64,000 nucleotides of DNA from Endomychus coccineus. Taxonomy: Eukaryota; Arthropoda; Insecta; Coleoptera; Endomychidae. A model generated the notes under the pieces. That model made no database searches, had not been told where the DNA came from, and worked only from the letters and a program-made list of their open reading frames with translations. Positions within the stretch are counted from its first letter, which is position 1. Each line of letters opens with the position of its first letter. The translations under genes were made by a program, and so were the position numbers. Location of the stretch: positions 17,909,631 through 17,973,630 of the forward strand of contig OY294070.1 of assembly GCA_958510875.1 (NCBI GenBank). Direction: 5' to 3'. Of the stretch, positions 27,134 to 39,100 are shown piece by piece.

Positions 27134-30100
27134 TTAGTTCAATGTACCCCGGCATGTCGCTGCCCCACAGAGGCATGGAATTTTGTCGTCTTCTATGGGG
27201 AACTTATAATCGTATGTGATTTCTTCGTTTACTGCTATGGTTTGCTTAGAGTATATCACGATTTTCTTTTGCGATTCTATTGTAATAACCTTCGCATAAC
27301 AATTAGGCTGAAACAGAATAATAAGATACAAAATGCCTACAAGATGAAAAAGTATCGATCTGATCATGTACTCAGCCCAAATCAAATGATAATTCATAAA
27401 TATACAATTTAGTTTGAATCAGCGCTGTATAGGAATCTTGTGAGTTAGAGAGAGCCCGACGCATTGTATTGTTTTACAAGAGAAACCAGTGGGTTGCATC
27501 TCAATAAGCGATGCGCACTAGTCTACTTACTCTCAATTCAGTTTGTTCGCTTGCAACGCTCGAGATAGAAGCATGATAATACATTGATTTGAGAATTTAT
27601 GATATCAATCAACAATAATAGTTATTAAAAAATTGGTTTCACCCAAGTGTGGGCTCATAATTGATATTAATATAGTAATGTTTGATTCTCACAATCCATT
27701 TTTTTGTAGATTCGTACTACCACGTTTCGACGTCAATTATTACACCTCATCCTCAGGCTGTGATAAAGAAAAATATTGTTTAAATGTTTTATTTCAAAAT
27801 TTGATCAATTAAAAAGTACTATTTTGATCAAATTTTAAAATAAAAAGATTTTTACAACTGTTTAACAAATTTTGATACATTTTTTTATCACAGTCATGCT
27901 TTATATATACCTGTGGATGAGGTGTAATAATTGACCTCGAAACCTGGCAGTACGAATTTACAAAAAATGAATTGTGAGAAATAAACATTGCAATATTAAT
28001 ATCAATTATAGTTAATAGTAACTGTTTTGGACAGCGACAAAACCTATACCGAGTAAAAGGCCTATAAGGTGAGTAGAAAAGTCAGTGTGACGGTTTCGAG
28101 TGTGACAGGTGATAAATATTACAATTTAACAAAGTTTAATCTATGTCTTTTGGGAAATTATATGTTGCACCGTTTTCGTGTTCTCAAGAAAAAGTACGCG
28201 GCTTCATCAATGTGGAGCAAGTATTCTAACTTGAAGATTACTAGGAAAATTCACAAGAAGATAGACCTGTCGAAATACGGCAAGTTGACGGCTTTCCTGA
28301 AAAGTGTTTCTAAAGGATATGAAGCAAAGAAAGCAAGCGCGTTGGAAACAGAACATATCGAAGTATTTCCAGCAAGTACTTGCTTTTGATGATCAAGATA
28401 AACTTTTATTTTTTAGTCAATATTAAAAATAATAAATTTTGAATTATTTTTGGTTGTATTAATAATGGGAGTTTCAACTCTATTCTAAAGTGCATCTATC
28501 GTTAGTTAGGGCCCCTTGAAGGTGGCAGCCCCCAAGCAGATGTCTCTTATTCCAAAGGTAGAGAGTATCTCTTCCTATTAAAAACGATAAATGAGATAAA
28601 ATTGAAAAAAATCGATGCACTGAACAATCAGTGGATAAATCATCATCATTATGATGATCAGTAGATTGGAAACCAAGATGTGGTGCGTGGCCTGCCAGAT
28701 GCCCCGATTTATCCCCGCTGCATTATTTTTCATGTTGATTTAAAAAAAATCATTCGTTTAAAGATACTTAACATTCAACGAGCACCACACTCGTTTCAGA
28801 TTTAAAGGAGGTATCATCTGTCCAGAAATGATCTCTCATGACACCGAAAGGAGAATTTAGAACCACAAGAATTCGATGTGGTTCAAGCTTGATAATCACA
28901 AACAGACAAAATTTCTCTGTTGTCTTTATTTATCACCAAATGAATCAGCTCATGGTGAACTCTTCGAATTTCATTTTCTGGAACTTGACCTTATTCAGCA
29001 CAACTATCCAGCAGCTAAAATTATCATCATGGGGGATTGCAACGTTCACAACTCCGCTTGGCTCAAATTCTCAAACAAAACGGATGACGCAGGGCGTAAG
29101 GCTGACGCCTTCGCCATTACCTATGGTCTCGAGCAGTTAAAAATAATGAACCAAGACGGATCACCGTCATCTGTTCAATAAAAATATAATATATTCAGTC
29201 AATTAATTTAACCTTCGCGCAGCGACCGTACCAGCTACTTCAGTAACAAAATTAATTGTTACCCAGCAAGAACCAACGTGGAGGTATAGAGTTTCTCTTG
29301 CCCACAAATTTTTTTTCGTTCGTTTTTTTTTTATTTTTTTTTTTACTTTTAATTTTTTTTCTTTTTTATTGGAATTTTTCATATTTTGTTTTTTTTTTAT
29401 TAATTTCATCAACTTTTTTATATATTAACGAAATTCTACGGTCTTTAATTTGCGAAAAATGATCAATAATATTATCATAAAATGTATCATTATGTTTTAA
29501 GTGTTTTGCTAAATCTTTTTCAATAGATATCAAACTAACATTGTATAAACGATTTTGGCCCATTGTATTTCGCATGTAAGTTTTAATTCGTTTGAGAGTA
29601 GAAAATGATCTCTCCACCGATGCCGACGTGACAGGAATGGTGACTGTCAAACAAAGTAGTTTATAAAACTGAGGTAAAACTTGTTGCAAATCATTGTCTA
29701 TCATATATTTTATCATATCGGCGTGACTGTAATAGTACCTATCTACAATTTCATAAAAAAGTTGTTTATAATGTAGTTTCTTGTCTACGAAATTATATGT
29801 TTTCCTCCTTTTCACGGGAGAAGCCTCATCAGTTGAATAATTTCCAAATAAAATATTAAAATTAAATTCTGTATAACGGAAACTTGAACGTTTATCAATG
29901 AGATGTTTTAAACGATCTCTTGAATAAATTATATTAGTGAATTTATGTTGTAAAATTTGAAATATAAGATCAGTTTGTTCAAATATTAATTTAAAATTAT
30001 CAAGAAAAAACAAAAATTCTTCATTTTCTAAATAAGATGTTAAACCAACAGCAGCATTTAATGAAACCTGATCTGTTGAAAAGTCATCACTGTTTAAAAT

Positions 30101-33100
30101 AAAATCAAATGTTTCAATTAATTTGTCTTTATTTTTATGGATGGTAAACTAAACATTGCACGTGATGTAAAATTCCATCGAGTTCGAGCATTACAGGGAA
30201 TTCTGTTTCCTACTATGTTATTTAAAACTTACGTTCGTTTGTTTGAAGACCGTTTAAATGTCCCGCCATTACAGATGCCGTCGTAAGTCTGATTTATTCG
30301 CAAAGTAGAATCGTTGAAATGTTTCCATTAAAAAATTGAATAAACTGACCGCTGTTCTTCCCGAACTAACATCGTAGAACCCTAAAAATCTTTCCACTAG
30401 TTGTCCATTTTTACAATTAATAATTTACCGAACAGACGAATTCTAATCTAACCTTATTTCGCGTGGTGTCACTCAACCATTATACCCGCATAAAACAAAA
30501 CAAGCACTGACGCAACACGCATGTGTCGTATTCCGTACCACACCGACTGTACTTGTAATGAACTTAAAGGCGGGCGGCAGGCTATCCTCCAGAGGATGTT
30601 GCCGTTTTCGCTGTTTCACGCTATTTGGCGATTGACTGGTCGGAAAAACGGCAACTGTGTTGAACACATGCTCAGCGTTTGAGATATATAGAGAATCTAG
30701 CCTCTGGCCACTGTTGCCAGATTAAAAATAACTACTGAGAATTAATTGTAAAATTTAAAAAATTATTAGAGAAACAGGATATAAAATGAAGAATGATCAA
30801 CAAGATAAATTTGTGAGGAGGCTGAGCCTCCTTAGCCTCCTTCGAGGAGCCGCCACTGCTGGAGATCAGAACAAAATATGTTGCATCCAGAAATATGTGC
30901 TATGAAACAATGAACGTTTCGAAAAACAGCTAGAGTGCAACCAATTGCAAAAAAAATGGAAAGAAGGCGGCCCTTCCTAATAATTATAGACCCATTGCAT
31001 TAACTGTGATCTTTAAAGTGATGGAGAAAGCAATCAACATTGAGCTCATCAAATACCTAGAGAGCTACAAAATTGTGAATGACCGGCAATATGACTATTC
31101 GAGAAATTGCTATAAGTTTGTAGTTTATTTTACAAGTTGTTGATTAATTAATTATTATTAACTTTTCTAATAATTTATAAAGGGGTTCAATTAAAATATT
31201 GTCAATAAGTGCCTTAGTTATAATTACTTTGTATTTGCTGTTAATTAAATAGATTATCATCAGCATGTTAGGTTTAGTTATCTTTTTTGCCTGAATAAAA
31301 GATAATTTGTTTTAAAAATGGGGTTGTATAATATTTCTACAACTTCAGGAAATGCCATTTATACATCGAAGCTTTTCAAAATCAAAAGTTGGCTCATCAC
31401 AACTTTTATCAAATAATAAAATAAATACCCCAGCTCCTTATTAAAAAAAAAATAGTTGATGGAGGTTTCTGAAAGACGAAACATCAGCATTTACAATTTG
31501 ATAGCGCCTTCTTGTAGACAAAGTGTCATTTGTTTTGAAATACCTTTACCAATAACGTCAGAAAAAATTAATAATGATTTTATGAAATTTTGCATATCCC
31601 AATAAGGCATTTTTTAAACATCAAACTTTGCCATAATTTAACCGACCTTGTATCTTTGACCATTTACGAAATCCTAATGATGAGGCTTCAATTTGACCCA
31701 CCCCGTACATGCGCATGCCTGGATGGGAATATAAAAACCGCTACAAAAACGAAGCATCCTCAAAACGCTAGAAATAAAATGATAAATGCCAAACTTACAT
31801 TACAACTGTGATTAATGAACCTAGCCAAGTTTCCACACTTCGTCGCATCGATGATGGTCTCCAGATCGATCCGAAACAGGTACGAACTACCGATACCTAT
31901 CGATTCGTATTTCGTCTCTCTCAGATCGGCGACGCTCGGTCTCACCATCTGACCCACGTACTCTATGACCATCTCGTCGGCCGCTATCGGTTCCATCGCA
32001 AACAGACCCCAGTCGTGGATGGCCGACTTGGCGAATTTCAGTTGTTTCTTCCTGAACTTGAGCTGATTGAATTTGAGAAGATCGGAGTCGGTGTCGGTGC
32101 CGAAGGCCGTTAAGAGACGTCGTTGGTTCGATCTTGCTTCCCTCGACAAACCTGCGTAAATAAATTTAGCAACTTGTTTCTTTCACTTGGTGCCAGTATA
32201 GTCGGCATCCATAAAAGGAAATTACTGCGAAAATACAAAAACAATGATTGTTACCTTGCAATCTAGATATCGGTGCATTGGGCGATGCCATGGAATTCGA
32301 TTTTGTGTGATGGTACTTGTATTTAGCTTTTTCGTGTGGTGTTATCTTATAGAAACCTTCCGTTCTGGCGCTGCCTGTAGGATGGACCCGGACGTCGTCC
32401 CGTTTCTTCTTCCTGGGTATCGAATACAAGTCGGTAATACAGTGGTCTACCCAATGCGTGTCGTTCAACCAGTAACCTAACGCGTCGTCCGCCAACATAA
32501 CCTCGTACGATTTTTTCATGTACTGGATGTCTTCATGGTCGATACCTATCAGCAATTCAATTTAGTATAAATAACGCAAATTAGACGATAATTTGCGATT
32601 GCTCTTGATCGTTACCAGAGTTTAATTTAGTTAGATGGATAGATAGATAGATTTATTTTGTGTTAAGTACATAGAATGTTCGCACGCGTCAGTGTGTAGT
32701 ATAAAAATATAAATAAAAATATGAAAACAGACAAATTAATATAATAATTATGACTAACGATTACAGTATTATTAAGATCAGTGTTCAATAATAATAATCA
32801 CTAATTAAAACAAAACAGAGCACAATTTCAGTTTAAAAATGAGATTTTTGGCTTGATAATGTCGGATACACTGTTATAGTATTAACTTTTACGATACAAA
32901 ATTTTCCACATATCGTCATTCAATTGTTTGTATATTAGCTTGTCCGTTCGGTATCCTCCAAAAATTCGTCTACCGAATAATGACATTTTTGTATGAAAAA
33001 TTTTTCCAGTTTGTAACTGGAGTTTAATTTAATATATGCGAAACTGGTGGTTATTTTGTTCAATTTGTTTAAGCATTTCTTTCCCATATAATTGGGATTA

Positions 33101-36100
33101 TGTTGTCCAACAGATGGTAAACGGTACATGAAGATCATTTTGAGTCTTTGTGTCATAAGTGTGAATGTCCTGCCTCCTATGTGCATTACCTATGTTTTTT
33201 ATTGTGTAGAATATTATCGAGTATATGTAACGTTAGATTTTGGTATAAAGAACGTTCACCGAAGCATAACCACTAACGTCACACAAACGTCCGGAAACAT
33301 AAAAATAACCGATTTGAAAACGTAAAGAGACAAACGTTAGATTTTGTTTTAAAGGACGTTCACTTGAGCATAACAAATAACGTCATACAAACGTTCAGAA
33401 ATATCTATAATAAATGATTTGAAAACATATAAAAACAAACGTTAGATTTTGGTACAAAGTACGTTCACCGAGACATAACCACTAACGTCACACAAACGTC
33501 CGGAAGCATAAAAAATAAACGATTTGAAAACGTAAAAAAGGAACGTTAGATTTTGTTTTAAAGTACGTTCACTTGAGCATAACGTATAACGTCACCCAGA
33601 CGTTCAGAAATATCTATAATAAACGATTTGAAAACATATAAATACAAACGTTAGATTTTGGTATAAAGAACGTTCACTAAAACATAACCAGTAACGTCAC
33701 ACAAACGTTCAGAAACATAAAAAAATAAACGATTTGAAAACGTAAAAAAGGAACGTTAGATTTTGTTTCAAAGTACGTTCAGTTGAGCATAACAAATAAC
33801 GTCACACAAACGTTCAGAAATATCTAAATAAACGATTTGAAAACATATAAATACAAACGTTAGATTTTGGTATAAAGAACGTTCACTAAAGCATAACCAC
33901 TAACGTCCCTCAAATTTCTGGAAACATAAAAAATAAACGATTTGAAAACGTAAAAAAGGAACGTTAGATTTTGTTTTAAAGTACGTTCACTTGAGCATAA
34001 CAAATAACGTCACACAAACGTTCAGAATTATCTATAATAAATGATTTGAAAACATAAAAACAAACGTTAGAACAAAGGTCCGGAAACATAAAAAATAAAC
34101 GATTTGAAAACGTAAAAAAGGAACGTTAGATTTTGTTTTAAAGTACGTTCACTTGAGCATAACAAATAACGTCACACAAACGTTCAGAATTATCTATAAT
34201 AAATGATTTGAAAACATAAAAACAAACGTTAGAACAAAGGTCCGGAAACATAAAAAATAAACGATTTGAAAACGTAAAAAAGGAACGTTAGATTTTGTTT
34301 TAAAGTACGTTCACTTGAGCATAACGTATAACGTCACCCAGACGTTCAGAAATATCTATAATAAACGATTTGAAAACATATAAATACAAACGTTAGATTT
34401 TGGTATAAAGAACGTTCACTAAAACATAACCAGTAACGTCACACAAACGTCCAGAAACATAAAAAAATAAACGATTTGAAAACGTAAAAAAGGAACGTTA
34501 GATTTTGTTTTAAAGTACGTTCACTTGAGCATAACGTATAACGTCACCCAGACGTTCAGAAATATCTATAATAAACGATTTGAAAACATATAAATACAAA
34601 CGTTAGATTTTGGTATAAAGAACGTTCACTAAAACATAACCAGTAACGTCACACAAACGTCCAGAAACATAAAAAAATAAACGATTTGAAAACGTAAAAA
34701 AGGAACGTTAGATTTTGTTTCAAAGTACGTTCACTTGAGCATAACAAATAACGTCACACAAACGTTCAGAAATATCTAAATAAACGATTTGAAAACATAT
34801 AAATACAAACGTTAGATTTTGGTATAAAGAACGTTCACTAAAGCATAACCACTAACGTCACTCAAATTTCTGGAAACATAAAAAATAAACGATTTGAAAA
34901 CGTAAAAAAGGAACGTTAGATTTTGTTTTAAAGTACGTTCACTTGAGCATAACAAATAACGTCACACAAACGTTCAGAATTATCTATAATAAATGATTTG
35001 AAAACATAAAAACAAACGTTAGAACAAAGGTCCGGAAACATAAAAAATAAACGATTTGAAAACGTAAAAAAGGAACGTTAGATTTTGTTTTAAAGTACGT
35101 TCACTTGAGCATAACAAATAACGTCACACAAACGTTCAGAATTATCTATAATAAATGATTTGAAAACATAAAAACAAACGTTAGAACAAAGGTCCGGAAA
35201 CATAAAAAATAAACGATTTGAAAACGTAAAAAAGGAACGTTAGATTTTGTTTTAAAGTACGTTCACTTGAGCATAACGTATAACGTCACCCAGACGTTCA
35301 GAAATATCTATAATAAACGATTTGAAAACATATAAATACAAACGTTAGATTTTGGTATAAAGAACGTTCACTAAAACATAACCAGTAACGTCACACAAAC
35401 GTCCAGAAACATAAAAAAATAAACGATTTGAAAACGTAAAAAAGGAACGTTAGATTTTGTTTCAAAGTACGTTCACTTGAGCATAACGTATAACGTCACC
35501 CAGACGTTCAGAAATATCTATAATAAACGATTTGAAAACATATAAATACAAACGTTAGATTTTGGTATAAAGAACGTTCACTAAAACATAACCAGTAACG
35601 TCACACAAACGTCCAGAAACATAAAAAAATAAACGATTTGAAAACGTAAAAAAGGAACGTTAGATTTTGTTTTAAAGTACGTTCACTTGAGCATAACGTA
35701 TAACGTCACCCAGACGTTCAGAAATATCTATAATAAACGATTTGAAAACATATAAATACAAACGTTAGATTTTGGTATAAAGAACGTTCACTAAAACATA
35801 ACCAGTAACGTCACACAAACGTCCAGAAACATAAAAAAATAAACGATTTGAAAACGTAAAAAAGGAACGTTAGATTTTGTTTTAAAGTACGTTCACTTGA
35901 GCATAACGTATAACGTCACCCAGACGTTCAGAAATATCTATAATAAACGATTTGAAAACATATAAATACAAACGTTAGATTTTGGTATAAAGAACGTTCA
36001 CTAAAACATAACCAGTAACGTCACACAAACGTCCAGAAACATAAAAAAATAAACGATTTGAAAACGTAAAAAAGGAACGTTAGATTTTGTTTCAAAGTAC

Positions 36101-39100
36101 GTTCACTTGAGCATAACAAATAACGTCACACAAACGTTCAGAAATATCTAAATAAACGATTTGAAAACATATAAATACAAACGTTAGATTTTGGTATAAA
36201 GAACGTTCACTAAAGCATAACCACTAACGTCACTCAAATTTCTGGAAACATAAAAAATAAACGATTTGAAAACGTAAAAAAGGAACGTTAGATTTTGTTT
36301 TAAAGTACGTTCACTTGAGCATAACAAATAACGTCACACAAACGTTCAGAATTATCTATAATAAATGATTTGAAAACATAAAAACAAACGTTAGAACAAA
36401 GGTCCGGAAACATAAAAAATAAACGATTTGAAAACGTAAAAAAGGAACGTTAGATTTTGTTTTAAAGTACGTTCACTTGAGCATAACAAATAACGTCACA
36501 CAAACGTTCAGAATTATCTATAATAAATGATTTGAAAACATAAAAACAAACGTTAGAACAAAGGTCCGGAAACATAAAAAATAAACGATTTGAAAACGTA
36601 AAAAAGGAACGTTAGATTTTGTTTTAAAGTACGTTCACTTGAGCATAACGTATAACGTCACCCAGACGTTCAGAAATATCTATAATAAACGATTTGAAAA
36701 CATATAAATACAAACGTTAGATTTTGGTATAAAGAACGTTCACTAAAACATAACCAGTAACGTCATACAAACGTCCAGAAACATAAAAAAATAAACGATT
36801 TGAAAACGTAAAAAAGGAACGTTAGATTTTGTTTCAAAGTACGTTCACTTGAGCATAACAAATAACGTCACACAAAGGTTCAGAATTATCTATAATAAAC
36901 GATTTGAAAACATAAAAACAAACGTTAGAACAAAGGTCCGGAAACATAAAAAATAAACGATTTGAAAACGTAAAAAAACAAACGTTAGATTTTGTTTTAA
37001 AGTACTTCACTTGAGCATTATAAATAACGTCCCACAAACGTTACAATTCAATCAAAAACAATTATTCTGGATCTCAGCAAAGCCGCTTCCAACCTTGAAA
37101 ATACCTAATACAGAAAGGAATTACGTCATCACAGCTTACCACGTTAAAAAGTAACCGTTACAATTTAATCAAAAATACGTTAATTTGACCATAACAAAAC
37201 GTAGTGCGATTATTCAGGATCTCAGTAAACGCCGCAGTGAACCTTGAAAATACCTAATACGGAAAGGAATACCAACATCACTTACCCTTCGTCAGAAACT
37301 CGTACAATATTCCCATCTGAGCTATAACATCCCGTTCCTTATGCCTCACACTTGGCACCGAATACGGAGGTGTGTGTTGGTTATACCGATTGTAGTCGTC
37401 GTAATTGAGGGTATTCTGCAGCTCTTGTAATTTCTTGTACTCCTTCCGCTTCCGCGGCTTGGCCAGTTTCTCCTTGGGCGGCGTTTGCACAACACGAGGT
37501 TCCGGCTTCGGTTCCACTGGAGGCGGTTTGATTTGAACGGGCGGAGTTCGTTCTTCCTTGACCGTCGAATAGCCGTGGTCGTGCACGAGATTTTCTTGGA
37601 ACATTTCGGGCGTCATTTCCACGTTCGCCTTGTCGCGAAGCGGCATGCAGTAAGAATGTTCCATGGCCACCTGAAAGAAAACAAAAGGAATCATTAGAAC
37701 CTCCTTTCCACATGGGTTTCAAATTTTTCCTCTACTGCTGCAGTTTCATTTACCTGCGAGTTAGTGCTGCTACCTCCCGTTGAAGACTCCGACAGTCGGT
37801 TTTCCTTGTCTTGAGGGCCATTCAAATCTTCCGTTATCGAAACCGTTTTGTTTCTTCTAGCCTCTAGATTCTCATCGTCGTCGCTACTTTGAGTTTTACT
37901 TGAAGCTAGTTGCATGAGAGCGTTGGCAGTAGATTGGACCGTGGGTTCATCATCCTGAATCGCATAAATATGGATAGATTAGACTTGACTTTAGATTGAA
38001 ATGACGTCTATTTTCGCCTTAAGGTAGATGCCTCGGATAAAGGGTTCTCTGACGAAATTGTTTGAACTTTACCCAATTGTATTAAATTTAAACCCTCCTG
38101 GAGATAGGTGCAAATAAAAAAAAATTGAGTACCTACAACAAGGACGCTTTAAAATCAGTGACGATGGTATGTAAAAGCGGGAATAAGCAATGCTTAGGGG
38201 CCCCGGGCCGGGAAACCACCCCTCAAAAATCTAGAGATGGCCGGGCTGTGGATAGGAATCATTGAATCAAAAGACCGACTAGCTCTTGGTTATCGCACAG
38301 TAAGTCGATTACTGAAGAAGTATTCTTGGGATTTTATCAAGTAAAGCATGGTTCTGCCGAGGGTATGGTAAAAACTGTAACTGATACACCACAGTCAAAA
38401 ATTTAATATTAGAGAGAGAGAGAGAACATAACGAAATAGCAAAAGCACCATCTCGTACCAAAGAAAAATTACAAGGTATGAGGTCGTTCTCCGACACATT
38501 TACCCGCGAAGGAATTGATTATCATTTTTAAAGTCTTGAAAAATCATTTAAAATGTTATTTGGCTCAAGACACGATTTGAGAGCATTGAAAAATTATCAA
38601 ATTGTTTTGCATTTTCACAACCAAAACTGTTTCGAAAATTGAAGAAGCTGAGATAGTGTATTCAATTCAGAAAAAGTATTCTGATATCCTCAATAATAAT
38701 CTCGCCGTTTAGTTTGTTAACGCTGTGTCCTTATTGAAACATGATTTAGAAGACTGTACGAGTGTTCGATATTTGACAAATATGTTGCTACAAAAATACA
38801 GTGTTCTAGAAAGCGATCTTGGCGACTAATTTAGAAAAGAAACATAAATAACAGCTATTTAAGAAATTCCACTAGTCAATACATGCTTTCAAGTTTAGGA
38901 ATTGAGCAAAAAGCATAAAAGACCTTGTCGAACAATATTACTCTCAACATTTCATTTTCTGAAACTATTCCGGCCTATAGCGTACATTATCAAGATCCTA
39001 GCTGGTTTCACGTCAACACTAAACATGAACGTTTAGCAGAAGCCTTAATATACATAACGTTGCATAACCCTTTAGAATGAACGTAAATGAAAGATCAGAA

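Noticed and set aside
36834..37037. 67-codon frame in the satellite, and a similar one at 39933-40160
   Set aside because: Repeat translation only; the same peptide pattern recurs with the satellite units.
33229..37045. CRISPR-like regular array
   Set aside because: Units are about 105/210 bp with no short identical repeat separated by unique spacers; this is a eukaryotic satellite in an intron.
37694..37753. Longer SETD1 exon 10 reading to 37694
   Set aside because: It would break the phase with exon 11; the CAG|GTAAAT donor at 37754/37753 keeps the frame.
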